From assembly GCA_017354895.1 (NCBI GenBank), contig CP071499.1:2356001-2420000 (forward strand): DNA of 64,000 nucleotides, in the 5' to 3' direction. The translations under genes were made by a program, and so were the position numbers. This document shows positions 44,154 to 58,047 of this stretch, in pieces (position 1 is the stretch's first letter; the number at the start of each line of letters is the position of its first letter). This DNA is from Podospora comata. Taxonomy: Eukaryota > Ascomycota > Sordariomycetes > Sordariales > Podosporaceae. Below the pieces are notes generated by a model. The model worked only from the letters and a program-made list of their open reading frames with translations, made no database searches and was not told the DNA's origin.

Positions 44154-46516
44154 AGCTGTTCAAACCTTACTCCAGACCGACAGACACTGACATAGCTGCT
44201 AGCCCCTGCCTCGCCTCCATCACAAGACAAACCCATTCACCGAGATCACGCCAGGCAGACCGTCCCCACCGGACTACTCGCATGTAGGCCGTTTGGCCGT
44301 TTGAGCTCTTTGCCGGGATGACGTCGCGGCGCGGCAACGGCTCAGCGTCCGTTGGCGGTGGCTAGAGAGCGTTTCTTTCGACGGTGCCTTTCGACGTGCC
44401 TTTCGACAGTGCGTCATCATAGCGATACTGGGTCAAGGCGGCTAGTGACACCTGTCCGGTCTCTGCCTGGGTTTCCTTGGTACCTGTCAAAGCAGATGTC
44501 AAGCGATATCGCATTCTGAGATGACATTGATGTGTTTTGGGGCAGATTTCCGGCAACTGACTAACCCCTAACAGCCTCGACCAGGCCTCGCAGGCAACAA
44601 GGCAATACCGGCTCGCGCCGTTGAATGACACCGGGACATTCGGCCTCTGCCACTTTTGCCCGCCGCGCCGACCGTCTTGTCCCTGTCTGCCGTTGCCACG
44701 AACACCTCGCTAGCGTCAAAAAAGCTTAACTCATGTTAAACCACAAGCTTGCCCCTGAACTCCTGCTGCGCCCGTATCAGAGGCTAACAAGGGGCAGGCA
44801 TGGGGAGAACAAAGATCGTTTCGAACCCGATCATTTGATCGCCACTTTCTCGGCCTTCAATCCCTCTTCCGATACTTGTTCGTTATGCAGTTCAACAGCC
44901 AGGTCAGCGGCTAATGCCGGACAATGTGCTCACGATCGAGCTGTATCCTCACCTTTAGCAACGTCCAGAGCTACAGCTTCCAAATTGGATCGTCCCGAGC
45001 TTGGCTGCCCATGTTCGCATCGGTTAGGCAGTACAGCTTTTCTTTCTACTACCATAGTTCCCGCGTTGGTCATGAGGCAGATGTGGTGGCGGGGCATGAT
45101 CCAGGAGGTCCGGCGGAAACCCGAAGCCTGTTCATTTGGGCGAGACATTTGACGCCTCCCGCTTGCTGACGCTGAAGATGAGAGAATATGTTCCCGGATA
45201 CTCATTCTACCCCCATAGTGGCCCATCCCACACCGGGACCCGCAAGCGAAACCGACAAGTGTGCGGGTATACAAAGTCGTGACTGGTATTGACTCACTGG
45301 TTCGGATGTGTCATTCAGCAAGACATTCTCATCTTGACAACCCTGTTCGCCAACCTCATTGCCGCCCTTTTCCTTCCCCACCCCTCAAAAACAACAACAT
45401 GTCGCCGGGACAGGGCCAGCATTTTCACTAGCACACCCCATGCTTTGCTGCTGTCACCCACCGATCTCGGTAGCACAGATCTCCCTTTAGCTTGCTGTAG
45501 TGCTGCTCATCTGTCTACCCATCATGCCATTCTGTTAGTCGGTTTCTGCCAACATGTTGTTGTATGTATGTAGGTAGAGATCTGTCGTGTTAGCAGGGAT
45601 CGGGTGGAGGATGAGTCGGCTTCCACGCGGAGCAAGTGCCGTCATTCACATGGAAGCCATGTATTCTGGTAAGGTTTTGTATAGTTTACTGATTTTTGGT
45701 TCTGGTAGTAGCAGACTCACCGGGTAGGTGGGTGTGTCACCGAACAAGGACTCTCGGAACCACCCAACGACCGGGCGAGGTCTCTGTTGTGGTTTCTCGG
45801 GTTCACTTGGCTTGAGACATTTTGTCAATTTGCTATGTGGTCAACCTCCGTCCCCTTCCCCCAGCCTGCCCGCCAACCCAGTCCAATGTGCTGGCACACA
45901 CAGTAAGTAGCCACAGGGCCTATCATCTTGTTATTATTTACTCCGATTCGATTTCGGGTTGTGACCAACTGGCCTTTTCCATTTATTATCTATACTCCCG
46001 GGAGACAAAGAACAAGAGTTTGCTGTTGTAAGTTTGGGAATGAGAAAAAGAAGAAGGAAGAGAGTAAGGTTGGTACTGCGGAATAAGCGACAGGCAGGTG
46101 TGATGTATCCGCTGTTACACTTACACAAGACAACTCACGCGTTCGTTTTCGGCTGTGGGGCAGAGGGGGGTAGGGGGAATAGTTAGTACCTACCTACCCC
46201 AAGTGTGTGTTTTCTTTTGCTTTCGGTTTATTCAGGTAGTTTCTTCTTCTTGACCGCTTTCTTGGGTATGGGTTAATCATGGGATTAATGTGCAGTATCT
46301 TTGTGTTTCCTGACGTTTGGGGGGAGTCAAATGTGTGACCTGTTTTCGTCTTGCAGATTTTTAGATAGGAAATCTGTAAAAATGACATGATGGGTAGGGA
46401 TCGTGATATACTACAGGTGATGGAGGTTTTATTTCATGGAGGGAGCATTTTTCGGATAGCAGTGCTCCCTGCTTTTTAGGTCAGGCAGTTAGTTCCCCTG
46501 TCCTGGTAAGCAAGGT

Positions 46517-46538
46517 ACCTGAGGTAGGTAGCTCAGGT
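46517..46538. repeat. Hairpin ACCTGAG-gtaggtag-CTCAGGT
   Basis: A 7-bp inverted repeat around an 8-base loop made of GTAGGTAG. Related GGTAGGTAGCTC text occurs near 11836 and 12677. Confidence 0.5.
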
Positions 46539-47237
46539 TCATTGTGGTTGTGTGGTGGCGGTTGTGTGTGTGTGTGTGTGGGTGGAGGGGGACGACATAT
46601 GCTTTGCTGTATATGCCATCTGAGGGAAAGTGTTGGAATGTACATGTCGTGGGTGGGTTGGGCAACAGTTTGGCCGAGATGGAAAGTAAGGTAGTTATGG
46701 GGGTATAAAGTGAGGCGTTTCTCGTTTCAGGAGTGGCGGTCTGTAAAGTGGTTGGGTCGTACATTTTCTCCTTTTTAGGCATTTCTGAGTGGGAAGATCG
46801 TGTGTACTATTACTCTGGTTTGTTGTTGTTTATTGGTCTCCAGAGAAGGGGAGAAGGCTGGGTTGACCAGTCATTTTGGGGGTGGGGGGAGCTGTTGATC
46901 AACCTGTTCGTAGGTAGAGCCAGAAATTTGTGTGTGTGTGTTTGGGGGGAATTTAGGTACTGCTAGACACCACATGCCCAAAAGCAAACAGTATTAGAGC
47001 GGAAAAGAAGCAAGCTTTCCCTAGGTAAGGTCCATGAAAACCCCCCTCCTTTCCCATAACCGGAACCGACGCAACCTCTTGACATGAACCATTGAGATCT
47101 CATCTACTACATACTACCCGTCTGGAGTAGGTACATCAGTGGACGCCACAAAATGTACGAATGACACGATGAACAACGGGGGAGGGGGACGCTATGCCCC
47201 TTCTGTCAGCACTTACAGTACAGATATTAGGCCTCAT

Positions 47238-47272
47238 GCAGCAGCAGCAGCTGCTGCTGATGCTGCTGCTGC
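47238..47272. repeat. GCA/TGC trinucleotide inverted repeat
   Basis: GCA units run into TGC units at 47250/47251, making an 18-base perfect palindrome (CAGCAGCAGCTGCTGCTG) and a longer imperfect hairpin. Confidence 0.7.
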
Positions 47273-48410
47273 CTAGGTGGGTGAGTTGAGTGGCGACGGG
47301 ACTTCTCCTGCTTGTCTGCAGTATCCGTTGCTTCCGGGTGGTGGGTGAATACCTTGGAGGAAGGAAAACAGAGGCACGTTACATTCCGAGATCCTAGACC
47401 TGCCGATTGTTTTCCCAAAATCCTGCGAGGCATGTCTTGGGTGATCTGAGACAGGAAGAGCTGTCCTCGCTCGATTTATTACCTTCGCTTGGAGGCACAA
47501 CTAGTGGATGCAGGTGTCGGCAGCTTGCACGGTAGGAAGGCGATTAGTGGTTTGCCCCTGTTGAGGTGCATGTCCGTGTGGGTGAGGTTGACGAGGTGGT
47601 TTTGGCAGGTGATTGCTTGCCTGGTCCTGAATGCTTTCGTCCATGTGATGAATCTGTTGATTTGATGTGTTTTGATGATGGTTGGTTTGCAAAGCATTGT
47701 CACAATGCAAAAGCACAATATTGAGATATACAATTTGTTTTCAATTTTTGAGTATTCTCTTTCTCTCTCTCTCCCACCGCGTCTTTGCAGCGCTCCTTCT
47801 TTCTACCCTATATATAAAACCCCTTTGGAAGCGTGTAATAACGCCTGTATTCTAGATATTCTAGACCCTTTTTTTCTCCCCAAAAAGTAGTAAAAGAAGT
47901 CTCCAGAAAATCTTGCTTCTCCCCTCGCCATCTTCAAAACTTGAGAAAAACGTGTGTGAGAACGTTTGGTATCTCTCTAGAAATACAAGCAACAATGAGG
48001 CAAAAACACCAAAAAATTCTCAGCCTCGAGTCAAACTCCTTTCTGCGACTTGATACCCCAAAAGCCTAAACAGAGACGCCGGAAAATGACAATGAAAAAA
48101 ATGCTGAGGACAAAAATGCAAGGCAGAATCCATCATGCTTTCCAGCAGTTAAACGCCTCCCTTCTTAAAGGGAAAAAAAGAAAAAAAAACAAAAAAGTGC
48201 AAGGCCCGGGCTTGTTGTTTGATAAAATACATCTGAAAAATAAACCGCGGGCCGAAAACAAAAAAAGGTCCAGACCGGTCCAAAAGGTCGAAGAGAAAAA
48301 GACGTCGAACAAAGAAAACAAAAAAAGCCGTTGAGATCATTCTCAATTTCGCGGCAAATAGGCGACCGGTGGTGCTAGGGTGCTAGCCGAACCGTTGACG
48401 TTGTGTTCGG

Positions 48411-49854
48411 TTAAACGCTGCCCCGACTCATGCTGACGGCGTGGCGGCGCTTAAGGCTCTCCAGGTCGTCCTCGTAGGCGCTGCCGTCTCCATCGCTCAT
48501 GGGGCTGTCCCGCTTTCCAAGGCCCATGTCGTATTCGCCGCGCTCGGTAGAAGTGAGGAGCTTGCCGTCGGCGTTGCGGCCCGCCGAGGACATGGCATCC
48601 GATTCGGCGCGCGCGTTATTAAGCATGACGGGGAGCTGGCGCCGGCGGGCGTTGATGAACCAGTTGGAGATTTGATCTGGTTGTCAACGGTTAGTGGTGA
48701 CCATGAACAAACGGTGTGGCGTTACTTACTCATTTGGAGGCCCGTTTGGCGCATGAGCTCCTGCTTCTCATCCTCGGTCGGGTATGGGTGGTGCAAATGA
48801 GCGACGAACCAGGCACGAAGCTTATCTGTCGTCTCCTTGGGCAAGTTCCCGCGACGCTTGCGCTGCTTGTTCTCGCCGTTCATGCCCATGCCTCCCAGCT
48901 CACCAACGCGCATGTACTCTGGGTAGCCCGAGCCGTAACCACCGGCCGAGAAAGGGGTGCGGTCGAAAGGCCCAACAGAGCTCATTGAGAGCGACTGAAC
49001 GCGAGAGGGATGGTGGTAGCCAAAGTAGGCGCTAGATCGGTGGTGAGGGGGGTAGCCCTCCCCGGAATTGGAGCTAGAGTGGCCTCCCATGATGTGACGG
49101 AAGTTGTCGGGATAATCATCCTCGCTTGAAGGACCACGAATCCGAGGCATCGTCGCCGAGCGCTGATCAAAGTTCATGGTGGGAAGCCTTGGAAGGGTAG
49201 GCCGACTCATGTATCGGTCTGAAGATTCGATGGGTGCTGACTCCCTCATGGATGGGAGATTTCGGTGCGAGGCGTAGGGGCTTCTCCGAGATGGGCTCCT
49301 CGTCCAGGTCTCGTTCAAGGACCTAGAAGCGATGGCGGGCGACATTCCCCGGCCTCCGTGATACTCTCGCTGAGGGCTGGGGTACACTCTTGGGATCTGG
49401 CTTCCACGCTCATCCCTGTCTTCCCCGACCGACAACCGCCTGCGCTTGTTCTGGTTTGGTGAATGTGTGTAGGAAGGGGGAGTGATGGCGCCAGCTGGGT
49501 ATCCTGCAACAGGTGATGTTACCGAGGATGGTACTCTGGTGTTGGCGTCTGAAGGCCTCGACTGCATCGAAAGCTCAGGAATCATCTGGTTCTCTTGTTA
49601 GCTGACCACGACCACCGAATAAACACTCTCGGGTCAATTACCTGTCGAATCGAGGGAAGAGCAACCCTCTCGGGCTCACTCGGCCTTCTCGAGTTGAAGC
49701 CATAATCGGCTTGTCTGTGCTCGTCCCAAGCAAACTCACGCTTGAACGCAGAGTGAGGGGAAGGTTGGGCCATGGCGATCATCGACATGGTGTTGTAGTT
49801 TTCGGTTTCTTGTCCGCGAACACGATAAGAGGATGCTGAAGGGCTATATTCCAT
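48411..49854 (-). CDS. TALE-class homeobox transcription factor
   Basis: Three exons, 49854-49642, 49585-48730 and 48676-48411, give 444 residues. The homeodomain (about residues 315-375) starts KRRGNLPKETTDKLRAWF, has the three-residue loop insertion with HPYP that defines TALE proteins (AHLHHPYPTEDEKQEL), and the last exon completes helix 3: QISNWFINARRR. The rest is disordered, with Ser/Pro-rich and Tyr/Gly-rich stretches and a basic KRRRLS motif near residue 115. The family regulates development in filamentous ascomycetes (for example fruiting-body and hyphal genes in Podospora and Neurospora); the exact orthologue cannot be named from here. Start 49854 gives MEYSPSASS; the frame is open a little further but lacks another ATG. 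It is the only convincing gene in the last 21 kb. Confidence 0.93.
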
Positions 49855-50666
49855 GTGGAACAAATAGAGCAAAACTGTTTCAGATGCCTGCCACACAGCG
49901 AGCAACTTTCTATGAGAAAGATCGAAGGCGAAAACTTGGCTGTCTCGGTGATGATATGATGTCAGGAGGTTGGAGAGTTCGGCAGAAGCGAAGAAGTGGT
50001 GATGTTTCGAGTCCTGCCGAGTTCAGAATGGGACGATGATGATGTATCGATGCAATGAAGCAGGGAGGTTTGGATGAAAGGGGGCGAGTGATATGAGTCC
50101 TTTTGTACAGCGTGCCGGTTGCGTCCCAGGTGCCAGGACCGCCTTCCCAAATCTCGATTTAAGTTGACGATTGGATACAATGGGTTTTGACGCACAGATG
50201 GCGTACCCAAATATAAAAAAAATTAAATAAAAAAAAAAAGTTGCTAGACAAAGTGTCGACGCAGTCGCAACGGCGGGAAGCTTAATTCGAAACCGCTACT
50301 ATCAAGAAGCGAACAGGTCAAGCTATCCAGGCTAGAAAGGTCAGCAAATTCCCTAGTGGTCTCCGAGAGACATTGGGCGCTGGTTGAGGGGAAACGGTCC
50401 GCTCATCGACAGTCGAGGCTTTTGCAGCTTTGGTGAGAGGGCGGAAGCAAGTTTTGAGGAAAGGCAAGGAAGAGGCTCAACGGGAGTTATATTAAAAGCT
50501 GGAGCAGGTTGAGATCGTATGGGGCCACCCTAACGCACAACAAGGCCGGGCATGCGAGCAGGGGGGCGAGGATGACATCGACACCAGCCAGGGGGGGGAA
50601 CCAGGACAAGCAGCTGCTCCAGAGAGTACGAGTACGTATTGTGGATAGCTGTCTGTACGATACGCC

Positions 50667-50683
50667 CTGTACTGTAAGTACAG
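50667..50683. repeat. Inverted repeat CTGTACT-gta-AGTACAG
   Basis: Seven-base arms with a 3-base spacer, 813 bases upstream of the homeobox ATG. Confidence 0.6.
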
Positions 50684-51269
50684 ACGGAGCGAGAAACAGA
50701 ACAAAGACAGACGGGCAGGTCGGCAGGGCGGGAGGACAGGGTCAAGGGCAGTTCGGCTGTGGCCCGGTCCTTGGAGCATGGGGTGGGGGAGGGAAGAACC
50801 AGTGTGGAGTGTGAGAGCCGGGTTTGCCAGTTGCCAGACGGAGAGCACTGCGTTATTGGGGAAGTGATAGGATAGCGTTCTGCAAGACCGCGTAAGGTCC
50901 CTAGTGTAGGGCCTTTTTCGAACAATGTGAGAAACCCCGGGTCCGAAAGACAGGAAACGGACGGCGACAGTGCCATGTAACCCTCCCCTCTGTCTGCTTG
51001 CTGTCTGCTGCTGCGTCGGCGGGTCAGGGCCTGCGGCAGCAATGGGGTGGCGTTGCCTTGGTGTGGTGGTTGTGGTGGTGGTGGTGAATAATGGTGATGG
51101 TGGTGGTGGGACAGCGGCGAGATTTTTCAGACGGGATTCCTGAAGCTTTGGGAGGTGCAGTTGTCGTGCCGAGGATGGTGCTTCTCCTCGTTGTAGCAAG
51201 TAGCAAGGCTTGAGAGAGGGAAGACGAGGCCCATGTGAGAAGGTACTCCGTGCTCCATGCATGGGGGTT

Positions 51270-51283
51270 GTACTGTACAGTAC
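51270..51283. repeat. Perfect palindrome GTACTGTACAGTAC
   Basis: A 14-base perfect palindrome, 1.4 kb upstream of the homeobox ATG and the clearest of the TACTGTA-type elements. Confidence 0.65.
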
Positions 51284-54200
51284 CGAGAAACAGGAGCAGG
51301 AGACGGGCCAAGTGCTAGAGAGGTAAGGTAGGTAGGTAGGGGGAGACGTTGGCCGACAGGGGTCTTCACTAAGACCCATGGACAGCCTACTCCCTCCCCG
51401 GCACCCCCCGTCGTGGTTTCGGTGGGCCACCCCCAGTCTCCTTGCACGACGGTTGGCGAAGCTAGATGAAATTGCCCGATGGAAGAAGATTCTCTGACAG
51501 GGGGATCCCTTCCACGCGTGCCATCGCATCTGCAGACACGCCCTCCCAGCCCAGTGCGTGCACCAATTCACAGTCCACTGCACCACGCCAAGCCGAGCAC
51601 ACGGGAGTTGTGTCCTGTTCGAGCTGCTCGGAGGAAGCGCCGTAGCTTTCCGCTGGGTCCTGCGCAATTTTTGACAACATACCACACTCCCACAGCCATC
51701 TCAGCCCTGCCTCTTTTGATGAATGACAACCCGGGAGACGAACACACTCCCATGCCCGTGGCCGGCGGTGACGTGCGGAACCAGCCCGGCGAGTCTCCTG
51801 AAGGAGAACAACGACTTACTAGGAACAGTGAAACTTGCCGTTCACGGGCTCACCCACGGCGCTGGGTGCTGTTTGGACAACTGTAAGTGATGTGATTAGC
51901 TAGGAGCATGGGAATGTGAATCGTGAAATGTGAACCGCAATTCCGAAAGCCCATGCACCGCGTAGTGTGAGGTCATGGCGTGGTGTTGGTGCTGCAGCTA
52001 GCATATTCAGTGGGTGCCTCGGTGCCTGACTGTCATTCGGCGACTGCCTGACTACTGACGTGATGTGGATTTCAAGTGGTTTCTGCATCCCCAGAAGTTG
52101 AGTTTGCTTTTGCTGTCATTTCGATCCCGGTTAACAAAAGTCCGAAAAGCATCGGACTGGAGATAAATTGCTCGCAAAGGGCCGAGTTTGGTGCTGTGAA
52201 CTGGCCTGGCATTGGTTGGCATCTGGACACTGTCTGCCACTGCAGCCACACTACACTACTGCTCCCTAGGAGCACAGGGCACCCTCTACACAGTGACCTG
52301 GAATCCCTTCTGACCGGCCAGAGCCAAGCGCCGGCAGCCGCGACTTTACAACTAGAGCAGGATAATCAAAAGTCAAATGACAGATCAGTAATCTGTTTGC
52401 CGCGCCATGATTCAGATCATCGCTCAAATATTAGCACGGGCTATCAAGCCACCCGTTCCTGGCGGAAACCGGCGAGCGAGAGCTGTCACTGAGCAAGAGC
52501 CGGAAGTGGGGTGGGGGTGGTGGGGTGGGGGGGGATGCGATCGTAGCTGCCAGATCTGACTTGATTTTTTGACATTTCAAGTGGGGGGACCGCCATCAGG
52601 CAGGTGAGGCAGGCGGGCAACCTGGAAGCTCGTCATCGAAATTCCAAAGTTCCCTCTCCTTTGCCTCCCACATTTCATAATCATACCTACCTTATTCCTC
52701 ACCCCATCGATCACGCCAGTCTCGGCCGGGTCAGCATGTCGTACACGTACACTACACTACAACTACCAACGATCTGCGGGGAGTGCCGTCCCGCCATGGT
52801 TTGATAGCAGCAGCCAGGAGGCACATTGTTGGATGGCGGTTGCTTTTGCTCGGTAACGACAGGTCTAGCAATCCGCCATATCACAAACCCCCAAGCCGAG
52901 ATTGGCCAACTGACGCTATTTGTAGGCACCGAGACGCTTCCTGCAGGTCCCAATCCTCTGGACCTCGAATGAAGATTTCGGGACGAGGTGGTTCAGCTAC
53001 CATCTGCTTGGGCCGCAGGCAGCTTATCTGGACGAGAGGGGACCGAGGACAGCCGATCTTCCGCGCCGATCGTCACAAGCCATCAAAGCCCAAAAGCCTA
53101 TCCATCTTACCAACCCAGCCTGTCGGAACAGCCTCCGATGGATGGGAACTGTATTTCCTTCCGCCTTTCCGTCGTGGTGCGACGCAGCGACTCTGTGCGT
53201 GCTGCACATCAGACGCGGTCGATGCCTCTGGTCTGAAAGTCTATGTATGTTCATGAAAAGCGTCGTCGTCGACACATGCCAATTAGAGGTTTTGTTGATT
53301 ACAGATTTGGCAAGGCGTTCGGGCACCAGTTCGATCAATTAAGGTGAGATTGTGAGACACCCTGGCCATGTATGCCATCGGAACCTGGCGATTGGCTGCT
53401 CGGTGAGCCTGTGGGGGTCAGCAACGGTCATGAAACTAATTGCCGGGCTCTGATCTAGATTGCGATTGGTCCCCTCAGATCTGTCAGACCAAACTGGGAA
53501 GTTCTCTGGTCAGGTCCCCGAGTGGAAAGCCAACATCCAGACATCAACACACGGCCCTCCGGATTGCCCATCCGTCCCGGCAATTGCGTGCAGTCCTTCG
53601 CCGTCTTCATCGCCGTCTCTCTGGCACCGGATCGACAAGCACTTTCATCAACTGGTAACGGACAAACCACGGCAACGGACCTTGCTACCTTGCTCTGCGG
53701 AACCATTGCACACCGGCGACGCGCCAGCCTGCTGACGTTTCAACGTCTTATTAATATCAACCTTCTGCCAGCCTCGACTAGCTGCATGACTTGGGCGTCG
53801 GAGCTACATTCCAGATGTGCACAGTTAGGGAAAGTGCGTGAAACACATTTAGACCAAGCGCTGTGGAAGAGAAGGCAGAAGGCTACCGCCTGCCCTTCCA
53901 TGTCACGGTGGAAGTGTCCTGTACAACCGTCTGTCCTCCAGCTCGTGGAAAGCCTATGTATCCTCGTGTTTTACACGTCAAGCGGTGAGGAGCTCAGCCG
54001 ACTCACACATGACACCTGGGGGCCAATCAAGACCTGCGCCAATACTCTGGGCTATCCAGCCATCACACAAGTGTTCAATGGATTGCTGCACAAGACCGGA
54101 CGGGGAAAGGCAGCGAGTATCCTCATAATATCGACTGCCTCGGAAACCACAGCACGTCTACCCCCCAAGACTGCCCACAGCTGCTCGGCTCGATTTGCCA

Positions 54201-57200
54201 TTGTGCGGACGATCGATCTCTGTCAAGCAGTGGCATCTGTGGCGTCTCTCGCGACCTCAGCTGAGGGGGAGGGCTTGTCATATATATGAAGCAGCAACCG
54301 CCGCCAGCTGCACGTCAGTTCCGAAGAGACCGCTGCGCCGTGGGCAATCCCCCCGCCCACTACCCAACAACGAACCAATATGGGTTGCACACAGATCGGT
54401 GTCCCGTCAGGATGTTGGGGACTGACGCGGGGAAGATGCGATTCGTAGTGGCACAAGCTAGCTGGGCTCTGGCTGCTGACTCCTAGTGTCCTGTATAGAG
54501 GTTTCCGGCTTCATCAGACGCGGAGATCTCGCATCCAAGACATTTGCTAGGCCGAATGTGCCAGCACATACATGCTGCACGATCAAGACCATCGTCACTT
54601 CAAATACCTGACAAAATGTCCTGTACGCCCCGAAGAACTACAACTGTTCTGGGCGGAGCGTCGTCCATCCTAGTCGACTGGACCACCAACAACCTTCCCC
54701 AACCACCACTACCGCCAACCACCATCCCGATAACACCCCGCCATTGCCGCTCCGATCGGCTAGAATCAACCGAGAAGTTGCTCCACCAACATGGTAGCAG
54801 GTGTGAATCCAGGATTCCAGTTCATCCCGCCTGAAGCTGTTCCTCCTGGGCTGCAGGTGAACATTGAAACGGCCTTGATGCTTCACCACTGTCTCTTCAC
54901 GTACGATGTTTCTGCGCAACAGATGGAGCGCCTACATGGGTCGAGATAGTAGACCTGGCCTCCAATTTCTGGCCGACATTGCTTGGTAAATTTCAACGAC
55001 ACCTTACGAGAAACAGGTCAGGAGAGCCACATATTACATGCCATGTCGTGCAAGCTGGCGAGTTGATCGAGGCTCCGAACACGAAGGGTTTGAAATTCGA
55101 CTTGCTGGCCAACATTATTGACAGAGAGGCAACTGGTGTTTCCTCGTTCGGTGACGTACATATTCGTAGGTGTATGACAGTAAGCCTATTTTCTGCCGGT
55201 ACCCCCAAAGGGCAGCTCAAAGTGTGCGGTTGTCGCCCAACGCCGAGGCTTACGTTCTCTGTTGGTGAGAGCTCCTTTCGTCTGTCACCTGACAGCACCA
55301 TGCTCCGCAAGCCGCCTTTGGAACGAACCACACAGCCAGCGCCCGGCAATCTCGCAAGCGCCATCCCTTCTAGGACAGGCGCGAGGCTATTCCGAACCGT
55401 GTCGTCCCCGTGTCGTCCCCGGGTCACCCCCGGGTCGCGTCCCGCTTCGTCCCATCTTATGGCCGCTCAGTCAGCATCATGACGGGCAACTGCGGGTGCT
55501 GGATTCTTGCGCAACAATTTCTGGAATGGACAGGGGAAAAGACGCGATGTCTGACCCAAGGGGGCTCGCCAAGAGGAGTTAGGGAAACAAAAGTCAACTG
55601 GGGAGGGCATTGCCCGCACCAGGGGTACCCCTGATTTCGCAGACAGACCGGGGTGCCGCTCTGTACGGTACGGTAATTCAAGTGTAATAATACAGATGAT
55701 GACACTTTGCGCAGGATGGACAACGCGGACACGCGGACAAGCCAGCAAGAAACCCCCGCTCGGAAGGTGAGCAAGACCTGACTCTCTTTGCCGGATCATC
55801 AACCGCAGCAACCAGTAGTGCTCCGACCCCCGAGCCGGCCAAATCTGGACATTGATACATAAGGCCCGGCGCCCACATCCCGGCCTGTCAATGCTTGTCA
55901 TTGACCCTGACCGGGGTTACAGAAAACGATTTACACGGGACAGTCTCGGCGATCCTCTCATCAGCAAGCTCACTGACATCAGAACCGGTCACGGGGAGGA
56001 GCGCATCCGATGGTTTGAGAATCTGGTTGCAGCATATGCATCTCTATTTCAAAGGCATCAATCGAACAATCGATCTTTTTCAGCTTCCCAAGATCGGGCC
56101 ACTGCAGCCGTCATTGGCCAGCTGTGTTCGGAGAAACCATAGCAGTTTATTACCACGCCAAACCGATGACAAGGCGTGGGGACAGCAAATGCATCCTTGT
56201 TTGGGCCGAGTCGTCAACTTTACGGATATTGATGAGAGCAACAAAATCAGCAAACAGGCAGGCCCCTATGCTACCGTAAGGATCTCACGGTGTTGCGGGA
56301 AATCTTGCCGTCTAGTGCCCCCCGCGGCTCAACCCTGGGACAAGGCTCAGACGGCATAGTGCTCCGTCCCCCAGGCTCTTTCCAACCTCACCCAATATAT
56401 CATGACATCAGCCGTTCGCCGGCCACCGACGGGTAGCTACAGAGGCCTTCGATAGGACGAGAGAAGCGGTTGTGGGATCAAGTCGCACAAAACATGCGAC
56501 ACTCTCTTCCGCCATGCCACAAATGTCACCGCCGCCGTGGTCACGGCCAAAAGAAAAAGGAGACAGGAGCTGAGTCCGAAACTCCCATCCCGTACCGTGG
56601 CCAAGCAATTTTCGTCGCTGGTCTTGCCGGTACACAATGCGCTTGCTTGACACGTTGCCCGCGGTGCTGGAACGCGGGACCGAGTCGGTGAAATATTATT
56701 CAGGCATTCTCTATCTATCATGCTCTTCTCAGCCGCCCGTTAATAAGCTCGTCTCCTTTTTTTTTTTGCTGCCTTCTTGTCCAACCCCACGAGTCCATAC
56801 GATGCTACACGACCTTTATTCCGAGCAGGATTCCGCCGCCACCGATGCCTTTTTGTCTTTCAGCTGGAGGGAAAGCGTCCTAGGTGAAAGGATGACTCGT
56901 TGATATCTGGTACCTGGCCAAAGTCTGGAGAAGCGCTGCCTGAGTCAGTCTGTTGGCTATCCTCGCCCGCCTGCCTTGGAGATGGTTCCTGCAGGAAGCG
57001 CAGCGCAGGCAGCGCGGACTGTTAATTAATATATCTGACATGTACAGGGACTGCCAAGGACTGCCAACTGCCGCACCAGAGCTACGGCCGTGTCGAGGAG
57101 AACGCTATGCCAACCGGTCCAGCCGAGCCTTGCGGGAGGACTCGAGAAAAACCCGTCGATGCCGTTATTGTTCATGAGGGTGACTTGAACGGGCGGTGAA

Positions 57201-58047
57201 GCGGTTGTCAACTTGTCTCCGGTGGTCAATATCAACAAGCCAGTATAGAACGGAGTTTGCCGAGAGTCATCGTTCTGTGTGTCTTCCACAAAAGGATCGT
57301 CCCTCGGACGGACACGTGGACTGGTGAGGGCAGCACCACACTTTTCTTCTTGTCTAACAGGTCCCTGTCAACAGCTTCCTTGCTCCTGATACATGCGGGA
57401 ACGGGATTCGGGAAGATTTGGAAGGCAAAATAAAATTCGGTGATAACACAAGATAGGGGCCCCCTTGATAATGAAATTTGGGTGCGGCATTTGGGAAGAC
57501 CTGCTCAAAACAGTGCAGCTCCTCCGTCACTGTCGTCTGATGTTCTCCGCAAAAAGCCCTGACTACATGAGCTCAACCCCGGTCCCCGAAGGGACAGGGT
57601 TCTGTGTGTATGATGCCTTGTTCGGAAGGACAAGTGGAGGTCATGGTTCGATGGCATCCCGAAGATGCAGCATCCTTGGAGGATTTCCTGGGCGGCGAAA
57701 AATGGCATACATGGCTTGCGTCAGCAACAAGGCGCCGCTCTTTTTTTCTTCTGCGTTCGCTGCGGACTGCAGCTTTCCATATTGATGGCCCCGTCTTTTG
57801 GTATTAAACTTTCAGGGGGGTTTGGGAAAGGGAAGTAAGAGCCCAAGCCGGAAGATGCACACGACGACGACGGATCCGGAGCGACGGCGGTACACTCCGG
57901 CTGGCCGCCCCATGCCCATTATACGACCACGAGATAGGCGCGGGAGACTGCAACGAAAAGAAAGGTTGTTGTGAGAACACGCCAGTCCGAATACATAGGC
58001 AGTTTAGCGAGCGAGGTGGGTTTTCTTTTTTCTTTTTTTTTTTTATA

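Larger units (their letters stand above)
43211..48410. other. 5.2-kb gene-free stretch downstream of the homeobox gene
   Basis: No frame here reads like a protein. It contains short palindromes (listed separately), a cluster of TTTCGAC(G)GTGCC-like repeats at 44376-44410, ACCTACC runs at 46187-46197, a GT repeat at 46563-46582 and an A-rich block at 48080-48320 next to the homeobox stop that is likely its 3' UTR. GC content is ordinary, so this is not mutated repeat DNA. Confidence 0.4.
49855..57400. other. Upstream region of the homeobox gene, first 7.5 kb: no supported gene
   Basis: On the homeobox coding strand the frame 51685-50492 is open for 397 codons, but its composition (Pro, Ser, His, Thr, Cys at random) and lack of motifs suggest a chance opening, perhaps in a long leader. 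The rest has short frames only. Notable items are palindromes at 50667-50683 and 51270-51283, TAGGTAGG runs at 51320-51340, a GGT/ACC-rich run at 51060-51110 and the GTGTCGTCCCC tandem at about 55400. Confidence 0.4.

Noticed and set aside
44810-44840. A tRNA B-box-like sequence on the minus strand (GGGTTCGAAACG)
   Set aside because: No acceptor, anticodon or D-arm pairing around it.
50492-51685. 397-codon open frame on the minus strand upstream of the homeobox gene
   Set aside because: No motif, a random Pro/Ser/Thr/Cys composition and dependence on CCA/CAC-rich runs. It is more likely a chance opening in promoter or leader DNA.
53522-54289. 255-codon plus-strand open frame
   Set aside because: No recognisable domain, no splice context and an overlapping set of similar short frames; I cannot support it as a gene.
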